From positions 1,233,001 to 1,297,000 of the forward strand of contig JAJNNQ010000092.1 of assembly GCA_027886175.1 (NCBI GenBank): a DNA stretch of 64,000 bases, read 5' to 3'. Both the position numbers and the translations under genes were made by a program. How positions within the stretch are numbered: the stretch's first letter is position 1; each line of letters opens with the position of its first letter. Below the pieces are notes generated by a model. The model was not told where the DNA came from. It saw nothing but the letters and a program-made list of their open reading frames with translations, and made no database searches. This document shows positions 14,066 to 23,228 of the stretch, in pieces. The DNA is from Phylloscopus collybita (taxonomy: Eukaryota > Chordata > Aves > Passeriformes > Phylloscopidae).

Positions 14066-17000
14066 ATGGCAGAAAGCGACAGCTCCGCCCGCCGGGAGCC
14101 CGCCCCCGCCGGGCCCCGCAGCCAGGTGGGCGAAGGGGATGGGGGGGCACGAGGGGGAAACCGGGGAACCACGGGGGGGGTGGGGGGTTGTAGGGGCTGG
14201 GGAAGGGTTTGGGGAACCCTGGGCACCCGAGGGGCACAATGTAGGGCGCTGGGGTGTACGGGGGGAGCCCAATACTCCATAGGGACTTGTGGGGCACAAG
14301 GGGGGGGAGCTCTGGACAGCTGAGGGGGCATTGTGGGGCAGAAAGATAAAGTGGGGTGGGAGGGCACCCTGAGAGCCTGGGGGGCTGTAGGGGTGCTGGG
14401 GGCCCCCCTGCCATGGGTGACCCCCCCCTGCCCAGCCCTGCCGGCCCGTGCCGAGGGTCCACACCTTTGGAAAGGGGGAGCAGGCGCTGCGGAGAGACCC
14501 CCGCACCCCCCCCGCCATGCAGGGCTGGCTGCACAAGCAGGTGAGGCGGGGGGCGTGGGGAGGGCTGGGGAGGGGGCTCAGGGGTTGTCTTGGGGTTTGA
14601 GGTGCGGGATTCTGGGAGGGGTTGTGGGTTTTGGGGGGCTGGGGAGGAGCTGGAGCGGGTACGGGGTTGAGAGGGGCTGGAGTGCCGGGGGGTCATGGGG
14701 ATATGGGGCTTGGGGGGGGAATCGGAGGGAGTTGGGGGTCGTCAGTGGGTGGTGAGGGAAGGTTGTGGGGTTTGGGGAGATCAGAGACACTCGGTGGGAT
14801 CAGGTTATGGGGTCTGGGATGGAAGAGGGTGGCGGGGGGTTATGGGGTTTGGGGGCCTGGCGTGGCAGGGAGTGCTGGGGAGTGAGGAGGTTGGGGGGAT
14901 CAGAAGGGATTGAGGGGTCTGGTGCAGCAGAGGGTCCCGTGGGGGGGATGGGCTGTGCGGGCTCAGCCCCCACACTCCCGTTCCACTCCTCAGGACAGCT
15001 CGGGGCTGCGGCTCTGGAAGCGCCGCTGGTTTGTGCTGGTGGATCTCTGCCTCTACTACTACCGGGGTGAGGGGGGGCCCGAGACACCGGGAAGGCGTGG
15101 GGATCTGGGGGTCAGGGGGCTTGGGTGACCTGGTGTCCCCGGGGGGGGTCAGCGATCCCGAGGTGTCCCTGGGTCATTGGGGGTGTCCCGGGGGGGCTCA
15201 GAGGTCCTGGGGTGATGGGCAGCCCTTGGAGGACCAGGAATCCTGCACGACTCAGGGGTCCCTGGGGTGTTGGAGGTCCCTGGGGTGGTCAGGGATCCCA
15301 GTGGGATGAAGGATCCCTGGGGCATTGGGGGTCTTTGGGCGAGTCTGGGATCCCCCGGGGATTGGGGGGGTTTCTCTGGAGCATTGGGAATTCCTGGGGA
15401 TTTGGGGTCTCTAGATGGATTAGGGATTCTGGCAGGATCGGGGATCGTTGGGGCACTGGAGGTGCCTGTGGGCTTGAAGAGATCCTTGGTGGGGTTCTAA
15501 GGTCTGAGGGCGGGGGGGCTCGGGAGGTTTGGGGACATCCAACGGGACTCAGAGGAGGTCCCCACCACCCCCTGCTGGTACCGGAGATCTCGGGGTACAG
15601 CTGGGGTCTCTGGTGCCCCTCACTGTCACCTTCCTCTGCTCCCCCAGACAGCAGCGAGCAGCAAGTGCGGGGCGGCCTCCCCCTGCCCGGCTACGAGATC
15701 CGCGTCCTGCCCCCCTCCCCCCGAGCCCCCCGAGCCCCCCGAGCCCCCCGAGCCCCCCAGTTCCTCTTCACGGTCAGCCCCAGCTCCCTCGATCCCCGAT
15801 TATCCGGGCTGCCCTGGCGGAGGGGGACGCCAAGGATCCCCCCACCCACCCCCAGGCTGAACACCCCGGGATGCGCACGTACTGCCTGGGGGCTGAGACC
15901 CCCGAGGAGCTGCACGCCTGGGTCTGCGCCCTGCGCCGGGGGGCAGCGCCCCTGCCCGGCCGCGTGGGGTACGGGGGGCACCGGGGGGGTCTGGATCCAT
16001 GGCAGGGGGTGGGGGGCACAGAGAGGGTTTAGAGGGTTTTGGGGGATCCCAGGCGGCACGGGGAGGTTGGAGAGATTTGGGGAGGGACAAAGAGAGGGTT
16101 TGAGGAATCTGGGGAGGGGGTCGCAGGGGTTTTGGCGGGGTCTCGGGGGCAGTTAACCATTTAATTCCTGTTTTCTCCCCCCCTTTCCCAGCTCCCCTCG
16201 CTCCCTCTCCCGGCAGACACTCCAGGAACCCCGGGCTGCGGATCCTCCCTCGCCCCCATTGCCCGCGCACTCCTCAGCCGAGGGGCTCGGGAGCCCACCT
16301 GTGCCCCCTCCTTGCTGCCCCCCAGTCCCTCCAGTGCCCCACAGCCAGGTGAGATCCGGAGGGGGGAATTGGAATATTACTGTATAGGGGGAAATATGGG
16401 GAGGGGGGCAAGTGCTGGGGTGTTTGTGGTGCGGAGCTGTGTGGTGAGGGGGGGTTACGGGGCAGAGCGGGGGGGCTGAGAGATGGGAGTGGGTGATGGG
16501 GCAGAATGGGGGGCTACGGAGCTATCGGCCTAGTGGGGGGGCTCTGGGGTAGAGAGAAGGGGCAATGGGGAAGAGGGGGGTGTGAGCAGAGGGGGGCTAT
16601 GGGCAGGGGGGGGCTGGGGCAGGAGCGGCTCTGCGGATTCCGCGGGTCCGGCTGGAGCAGCGCTCCCTGTGCCCTCCCTCAGGTGTCCCCAGCCCAGGAG
16701 GAGCCCCCGGTGCGAGGATGTCCCCCCAAGGATGGGGACACGCCGGAGGGGCCGCGGGGACCCCCCGAGCCCGCTCCCGCAGGTGAGACCCGGCCGCGCC
16801 CCGGCCACGCCCCTGGGTGGGGCGGCACCGCCCATTCTGACCCCGCCTCCCCAGGGCGGAGCCCGAGGAAGCCCCGCCCCTCCGGAGCAGCTCCGCAACC
16901 CCCGCCGGACGGAGACATCGGGACCGCTCGGCCACCGGCCTCTCCAACCGCCTCTTCTGATTGGCTGCCGAGCTCCGCCGGGCCCGCGGGCACCGCCCCC

Positions 17001-17120
17001 GCGCCGGCGTCCAATGAGGCATCGCGGCGGCGGCGGGCGGAGGCGGGTGGGCGCGGCTGGGCGCGCGAAGGTGTGGCCGGGCGGCCAATCAGAATCACGC
17101 TGCTGCAGGCCAGCTTCTGA
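14066..17120 (+). CDS. PLEKHA4: PLEKHA4-like PH-domain protein (8 coding exons, 332 aa)
   Basis: Exons: 14066-14125, 14436-14540, 14994-15066, 15648-15772, 15856-15968, 16192-16348, 16683-16782, 16855-17120. Every junction is GT-AG and in phase, 999 nt in total. Residues 28-42 read VHTFGKGEQALRRDP, the PEPP-family lead-in. The PH domain follows at about 48-150: GWLHKQDSSGLRLWKRRWFV, then FTAEHPGMRTY, with the C-terminal helix Trp at 143. The protein ends RITLLQASF, against RVTLLQSSF in human PLEKHA4 as I recall it. These features favour PLEKHA4 over PLEKHA5, 6 and 7. Human PLEKHA4 is about 780 aa; the coiled-coil middle is absent here and a Pro-rich linker takes its place. The family binds phosphoinositides at membranes. 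Introns of 83 and 72 bp are very short. An acceptor-like CCCGCAG precedes the ATG, so a noncoding exon may lie upstream. Identity is secure for the PH part; expression is unknown. Confidence 0.85.
15721..15760 (+). repeat. PLEKHA4: In-frame 9-bp repeat encoding Arg-Ala-Pro x4 inside the PH domain
   Basis: A nonamer CGAGCCCCC is repeated four times in exon 4 of the PLEKHA4-like gene and encodes four Arg-Ala-Pro triplets. It falls in the loop just before the QFLFT strand of the PH domain, where the human protein has a Gly/Pro-rich stretch. Confidence 0.9.
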
Positions 17121-17193
17121 AGGGGCGTGGCCGGGCCGAGGGGGCGGGGCCCGGTGGGCACGCGCCGCGCGCGGCCCCGCCCCGGTGCGGAAG
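16920..17193 (+). promoter_or_regulatory. NIPSNAP1: NIPSNAP1 promoter region overlapping the upstream gene's last exon
   Basis: Three CCAAT-type motifs, GATTGGCTG near 16,959, GTCCAATGAG near 17,010 and GGCCAATCAG near 17,082, precede a GC-box-rich stretch and the NIPSNAP1 start codon. There is no TATA box. The first two motifs and the third all fall inside the open frame of the preceding PLEKHA4-like exon. The third overlaps the codons for its Pro-Ile-Arg-Ile residues. Confidence 0.6.
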
Positions 17194-20100
17194 ATGGCGG
17201 CGGGAGCGCGCGGCGGGAGCGCGGCGCTGCGGCGGCTGCGGGGCGGGGGCGCGGGCGCGGCCCCGCGGGGCGCGCGGTGAGTGGGGACCGCCGGGCGGGG
17301 ACCCCCTGGAACCCCCGCCCTGAGAGCCCCCGCGGCATCCTCGGATCCCTCATCCTCCCCCGGGCTCTGCGTGCACCCCGCTCCCCCGCATCTCCCCCGG
17401 CGGGGACACCCCCGCATCCTCCTCCCCCCTGCACCCTGCAGCTTCCCCGGACCCCGCATCCCTCCTGCTCCCCGCATCCCTCCGGGCGGAGACCCCGCCT
17501 CTGAGCCCTTGAGGCCCAGATCTCCGCCGCTCTTCGCCACCCCCCCGGTGGGGATACCCGTACCCCGCTCCCCTGAGCCCTCCTATGCCCCCCCGCACCC
17601 CGCATTCCCCCCGGACTCCACATCCCCCCGGGCCGGGACACCCGGATCCCCTCTTCTGAGACCCCTGATCCTCACCCCTGCCCCCGCATCCCCCCCGGGA
17701 GGGGACCCCCGCACCCCGCTCCCCTGGGCTTCCTGATCCTTCCCCCTGGAGCCCGCATCCTCCCCGGACTCCGGACCCTGCATCTCCCCGGGTCGGGACA
17801 CCCACACCCCGCTACCCTGACCCACCCTGGACCCCTCATTCCCTCCGGACCCCGCAGCCCCCCGCATCCCCCCGGGCGAAAACCCCTTACCCCCCGCCCC
17901 TGAGCCCCCTGAGCCCCCTGAGCCCCCTGAGCCCCCTGAGCCCTGCCCGGACCCCGCGGGCTGCCCCCGGAGTGGCCCCACGGTCGTTGCCTCGCTGGGG
18001 ACAAAGGTCTGGCCGCAGCTCGGACCCGGGGCCGAGGGGCCCCGTTCCACCCCCCCGCCCCTCCCTGGCAGAGAACCCGATCTTCTCCGGGGCAACGGAG
18101 CCACCCCTGGGGCTGCCGGGGAACCCTCGGGCTGGGGGGCTGCTCCTATCCCCCCGTGTCCCCTTGTCTGTCACCTTGCCCGTGGAAGGGTCACCAGCAC
18201 TGGAGCAGCCCCTGGGTGAAAAGGATCCTATGGGGGGGATGCCCCCATTGCCCCGTGTCCCCCACGGAGGGGTCACTGCCACTGGGGTGGCCACTGGGGC
18301 TGAGGGGGCTCCCATGGGGGCTGTCCCCTTGTCCCACACCCCACACCAGTGTGCCTGCTCGGCTGGGCAGTGCAGCCAAAACCCGTCTGAATTCAGGGGG
18401 ACAGACTGGACCTGGGGACAGACTGGAACTGGGGACAGACTGGAACTGGGGACAGACTCACCCCAGAACGGGGACGGGGCTCCCAGTGTGAACTGAGGGG
18501 AAGCCAACCGAGCCCCGGGGCTCCCTGGGAGCCGGGCAGTGGAGGCAGCTGCCTGCAGGAGGGGCAGTGCGGCCTCTGGATCCCGTTTTGCCGTCCAGCC
18601 GCTCATTCCCCGCTCGTTCCCGGTGGTTCCCGGTGTCTCCCGTGCCCTGCAGGGGTTACTCCAGGGATGCCGAGGGCAGCTGGTTCCGCTCCCTCTTCGT
18701 GCACAAGGTGGATCCGCGCAAGGACGCTCATTCCAACCTCCTCTCCAAGAAGGAGACCAGCAACCTCTACAAGATCCAGTGTGAGTGCTCCCGCTGGGAA
18801 GGAGGCAGGCACACGGATGGGGTGGACCCATTGGGATCCCCCCATTCCCGGATCCTTCCCCTTCCTTCCCCTCCTTCCCAGCCCCTCTCTCCTGTTCCCT
18901 GCAGTTCACAATGTGAAGCCGGAGTGCCTGGAAACCTACAACAAGCTGACGTGAGCGCACTGAGGGGGCTTCCCAGCCTCCCAGCGGGGTGTTGGGGGGC
19001 TGCTCTGGAGCGACAGGGGCGGGAGGGCTCGTGCAGAGCTCCTATGTGGAGCTGTGTCCCTGTTCCGTGCCTCAGTTTCCCTCCCTGTGAAATGAAGGCT
19101 GGTTGGACAAACCCTGGGAGGGCAAAGAGGAGCACTGGGGAGGGTTTTGGGGTGCTGCCCCCACCGCCCCCCTCTTTGTGCTCCCACAGAGAAGAAGTGC
19201 TGCCCAAGCTCCACTCGGACCCCGACTACCCCTGCGACCTGGTGGGCAACTGGAACACGTGGTACGGCGAGCAGGACCAGGCAGGTGAGGGCAGGCAGCA
19301 GCTCCTGCTGCCTCTGCTGCCAAGGGCAGAGCTCTTGCTGGGGTTTTGGGGGTGCTGCACCCCTTGCCCAGCCCAGAACCCTCTCTGCAGTGCACCTCTG
19401 GCGCTTCTCGGGCGGGTACCCGGCGCTGATGGACTGCATGAACAAGCTCAGGCAGAACAAGGTACCAGCGGGGTGGGGTGGGGGTGAGACCCCTGTGCCG
19501 CCCACCCTGGCCCCCACCCTGAACCCCCCTGGCTGGGGCTGTCCCCAGGAGTACCTGGACTTCCGCAAGGAGAGGAGCCGGATGCTGCTGTCCCGAAGGA
19601 ACCAGCTGCTCCTGGAGTTCAGCTTCTGGAACGAGCCCCGGCCACGCCAGGGACCCAACATCTACGAGCTGAGGTCCTACAAGCTGAAGGTGGGCATCAT
19701 CAGCCTGTGCCTCAAGGGCGGGCCTTCAGGTTTTGGGGGGCAGCCCCCCCTCAAATTTCTCCTTCCTGGGTGTGGAGAGCCCAAGCTGGGTGAGCAGGGG
19801 GAGGTTCTGACTGGTTTTCCTCTCCCATTTCCAGCCAGGGACCATGATCGAGTGGGGCAACAACTGGTAAGCCACTGGTTTCCCAGCACGGGGGGATCCA
19901 AGGTGGGAAAAGCTCCCTCTGGAGAAGGGAGGGACCCCTGGGACAGGCCTTGTACGTGTCCCCTGCTCTGTGCAGGGCTCGGGCCATTAAGTACCGCCAG
20001 GAGAACCAGGAGGCAGTCGGGGGCTTCTTCTCCCAGATCGGGGAGCTCTACGTGGTGCATCACCTCTGGGGTAAGGGGTGTCACCCTGGGGGACCCAATC

Positions 20101-20675
20101 CTGGGGGCTGGGCTGGGGGGCTCAGGGTGGAGCTCTGCGTGGTGCATCACCTCTGGGGTAAGGGGTGTCACCCTGGGGGACCCCCAGCCTGGGGGCTGGG
20201 CTGGTCTGGGGGGCTCAGGGTGGAGCTCCACGTGGTGCATCACCTCTGGGGTAAGGGGTGTCACCCTGGGGGGCCCCAATCCTGGGGGCTGGGCTGGGGG
20301 GCTCAGGGTGGAGCTCTACGTGGTGCATCACCTCTGGGGTAAGGGGTGTCACCCTGGGGGCCCCAATCCTGGGGGCTGGGCTGGGCTGGGGGGCTCAGGG
20401 TGCCAGCCCCATCCTCTCCCCACAGCCTACAGGGATCTGCAATCCCGGGAGGAGACGAGGAATGCAGCCTGGAGGAAGAGGGGCTGGGATGAGAATGTTT
20501 ATTACACTGGTGAGTGAGACCCCGACCCCCCCCCACCTGCATTGGGGGACCCCCTGCCCTTGCTGGGGACCCCCTGCCCTCACCTCTCTCTCTCTCCTTT
20601 CCCTCCCCAGTCCCACTGATCCGGACCATGGAATCCCGGATCATGATCCCCCTGAAGATCTCCCCCCTGCAGTGA
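17194..20675 (+). CDS. NIPSNAP1: NIPSNAP1, mitochondrial NipSnap homolog (10 coding exons, 279 aa)
   Basis: Coding exons: 17194-17276, 18653-18780, 18905-18950, 19190-19284, 19391-19461, 19549-19689, 19835-19866, 19976-20070, 20426-20509, 20611-20675. The phases join cleanly into 840 nt. The N-terminus is Ala/Arg/Gly-rich with no acidic residue in the first 27, as expected of a mitochondrial targeting peptide. The body contains [20 protein letters not shown] and [13 protein letters not shown], typical of NIPSNAP1/2. It has two ferredoxin-like dimeric alpha-beta-barrel NIPSNAP domains. Human NIPSNAP1 is 284 aa. The position between NF2 and THOC5 identifies it as NIPSNAP1 rather than NIPSNAP2. 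The family is linked to mitochondrial metabolism and mitophagy signalling. The end of exon 8, with its splice donor, is tandemly repeated in the following intron. Confidence 0.96.
17277..18652 (+). other. NIPSNAP1: NIPSNAP1 intron 1
   Basis: This C-rich intron is made largely of degenerate units around GACCCCGCATCCCTCC up to about 17,880. A run of CCCCCTGAG repeats follows near 17,896-17,940, and three copies of GACAGACTGGAACTGGG lie near 18,403-18,460. No other gene is seen. Confidence 0.7.
20043..20395 (+). repeat. NIPSNAP1: Four-copy tandem duplication of NIPSNAP1 exon 8/intron 8 junction
   Basis: A unit of about 87-93 bp that includes the coding end of exon 8 (GAGCTCTACGTGGTGCATCA) and its splice donor (CTCTGGGGTAAGGG) is present four times. 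The four GTAAGG donors lie at 20,071, 20,158, 20,251 and 20,339. The first is the donor that gives the conserved protein when joined to exon 9 at 20,426. Confidence 0.95.
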
Positions 20676-20971
20676 CCGGGGGGGGCAGTGCTGGGGGCGT
20701 CTCCCTGCACCCCCAGGGGCTCCCTGCCTCTGCCCTGGCCCTGCTGGGGAAGGGCTGGGGGGCTCTGCTCCTCCCAGCTCGCTCCCCCCACCCCGTTTTG
20801 GGGTGCCCTGGTGGGGTTGAGAGCAGGGAGGGGAAGGTGGGAGCCCCCCATCCTGTGGTGGGTCCCCAGGATGGTGCTGCTGGGGGGGCTGGGCAGGCTG
20901 TGGTGGTGGTGGGGGTTTGGGGGGGGGGGCTTAATTGCTCCTGATGAGCCCAGCGGGTGCCTTTGCTGCCA

Positions 20972-20977
20972 ATTAAA
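20972..20977 (+). terminator. NIPSNAP1: NIPSNAP1 polyadenylation signal ATTAAA
   Basis: ATTAAA lies about 297 bp after the NIPSNAP1 stop codon, at the end of a G-rich 3' UTR, and is followed by a short AT-rich stretch. I see no earlier AATAAA or ATTAAA on the plus strand after the PLEKHA4-like stop at 17,120. Confidence 0.75.
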
Positions 20978-20999
20978 TATTTAATATGCTAAAGCCTGG

Positions 21000-22020
21000 G
21001 ACCCTCTCGGGGTGGGGAGGGCGGTACTGGGGGTGCTTGGTGTGACCCCCCCAGACTGGTGTCACCTGGGGCTGCTCTGCCCCACGTCATGGGTGCTTCC
21101 TGCACCAAAGGACCTCCACCCATTGGGTGCTGTGATACACTGAGGGACCCCCCAAAACCCCAATGTACCTCCAGTGCCACTGGGAACCCCTTGCCAAACC
21201 CATGGGTACCCCCAAGTGCCATTGGGAACCCCAGGCCGTGCTCCCCCCAAGCTCATGGATACACCCAGCACCACCAGGAACCCCATCCAATGGCCCCCCC
21301 AAGCTCATGGATACCCCCAGCACCACCAGGGACCCCATCCAATGGCCCCCCAAGCTCATGGATACCCCCAGCACCACCAGGGACCCCATCCAATGGCCCC
21401 CCCAAGCTCATGGATCCCCCCAGTACCACTGGGCACCCCAAACCAAGGCCCAACCCAGTCCAAGGATGCCTCCCAGGGCCATTGGGGACCTCATCCCAAA
21501 TCCCTCCAGTGCTATAGTGGACACCATCCCATGACCCTCCAAGCCTATGGATGTTGCCAGTGCCACTGGGGACCTCTTCCCATGCCTTTTGGAGCCCACG
21601 GATCTCCCCAGTGCCATTGGGGACCCCATCCCTAGGCCCCCCACCTCAAGCCCATGGATCCTCCCACCATCCTCGATGACTCCATCCTGTGCCCCTCCCA
21701 AGCCTCTGTGTGCCCCCCATCCCATTGGAGATCCCATCCCAAGCCCATGGGTACCCCCAGTGCCATCAGGGACCCCATCTCCTGCCCCCCCAACCAATGG
21801 ATACCCCCAGTGCCACTGTATCCAAAGTGTATCCTAAGTGTATCCCAAGCCCATGGGCACCCTTCAGTGCTGCTGGGACCCCTGTCTGAGCTCCCCCTAT
21901 TCCTGTGGGTGCCCTTCTGCCCCAGGAACCCCCCCAGTGCCCCCAGTGGGGAGGTCGCACCCCCACGGCTGCCCTCCCCCTCCCCCCTCCCCCTGGGTTT
22001 GTGAATGGGGCGGTGACCAC
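21000..22020. repeat. Intergenic degenerate minisatellite between NIPSNAP1 and THOC5
   Basis: Units of about 50-60 bp recur from about 21,165 to 21,870, built on CCAAGCTCATGGATACCCCC and ACCAGGGACCCCATCCAATG. They are most regular near 21,240-21,420 and drift toward both ends. No gene is seen between the NIPSNAP1 polyadenylation site and the THOC5 promoter. Confidence 0.75.
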
Positions 22021-22225
22021 GCCCCTTAAGGTTAAGCCACGCCCCCGTATCACGAGCCACGCCCATCTGCGGAAGCCACGCCCCCAACGTACCTTGCGGG
22101 TCCTCCAGGATGCCAAGTCCGCTAGGGGGCGCCTGCAGCAGCGGCAGCCGCTCCGTGCCGCCGCTCCGTGCCGCGCTCTGTTGTTCCGTGGCGTCACTTC
22201 CGGGAGGCGCGGAGGCGAAGCCGCG
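22020..22225 (+). promoter_or_regulatory. THOC5: THOC5 promoter and noncoding exon 1
   Basis: Four GCCACGCCC-type GC boxes at about 22,018-22,084 precede a CpG-rich segment with GGCGTCACTTCCGGGAGG near 22,190. That segment combines a CRE-like half site and an ETS site, a common TATA-less start region. A strong GCG|GTGAGT donor at 22,226 ends a likely noncoding exon 1, which would join the exon carrying the THOC5 ATG. Confidence 0.65.
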
Positions 22226-22429
22226 GTGAGTGCCGGGGCGAACCGGGACCCCTCGGGAGGGGATGGAGGGCGCGGCCCCGGGCCCCTCGGGAGGGGCGGC
22301 AGGTCTGTGGCCCGGTGTGCTGGGGGCTCAGTGGAAGTGGAGGGTGCTGCTCTGGAGGGGCGAAGGCCCCGTGCTGGGGGGCTGGGGGAGCTCTGAGGCC
22401 TCGGGCCCGGTATGCTGGGGTCTGCGGGG

Positions 22430-22900
22430 CTCTGGAGGAGCGGAGAGTCCCCGGCGTGAGGGTCTGGGGGGGTCTCTGAAGGAGTGAAGGGTTCTGGGCG
22501 CGATGTGCTGGGGTCTGGGGGCTCTGGAGAGGTGGAGGGTCCTGGGTCTGGGGGTCTGAGGGGCTCTGAGGAGCGAAGGGTCCCGGATCTGTGGGTCTGG
22601 GGGGGCTCTGAGGAGCGAAGGATCCCGGATCTGTGGGTCTGGGGGGGCTCTGAGGATCGAAGGGTCCCGAATCTGTGGGTCTGGGGAGCTCTAAGGAGCG
22701 AAGGGTCCCAGATGTGTGGGTCTGGGGTGCTCTGGAGAAGCAAAGGGCCCCAGATCTGTGGGTCTGGTGGGCTCTGAGGAGCGAAGGGCCCCAGATCTGT
22801 GGGTCTGGTGGGCTCTGAGGAGCGAAGGGTCCCTGATCTGTGGGTCTGGGGTGCTCTGGAGAAGCAAAGGGCCCCAGATCTTTGGGTCTGGGGGGGCTCT
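22430..22900. repeat. THOC5: ~43-bp minisatellite in THOC5 intron 1
   Basis: About ten units of 40-45 bp built on GCTCTGAGGAGCGAAGGGTC and ATCTGTGGGTCTGGGG fill the first part of intron 1. They begin about 200 bp after the exon 1 donor. Confidence 0.85.
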
Positions 22901-23228
22901 GGTGAGGCAGAAGCCACAATCCCGGGGTGCTGGAGTCTGGGGGCTCAGGGGCAGTGCAGCCCCCGAGGCCGGGAGGGATTGAGCGCTCGGGCAGGGGGTC
23001 CCAAGAGAGCTCAGTGGCACTGGGGGTCCGGGGGGGGCTGTGGTGGAGCAGAGACCCCGGGCCCGCTGTGCTGCTGGGGCTCAGAGCTGGCCGGGGTAGG
23101 GCTGGGAAGGGGTGGGAGGTGCAGGATGGAGGGAGGCACAGGGGGGGCCCGGGAAAGCCCCAACCCGGGCGGGTTTGGCCCCCACAGACTCCCCCCTGTG
23201 CCCCCTCCCCAGCCCTGCTGGCAGCACC

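Noticed and set aside
16783..16854. Treating the 72-bp PLEKHA4-like intron as coding (it is open and in frame)
   Set aside because: It has good GTGAGA and CCCCAG ends and CpG/GC-box-like content. Retention cannot be excluded and would add 24 residues, but splicing is the simpler reading.
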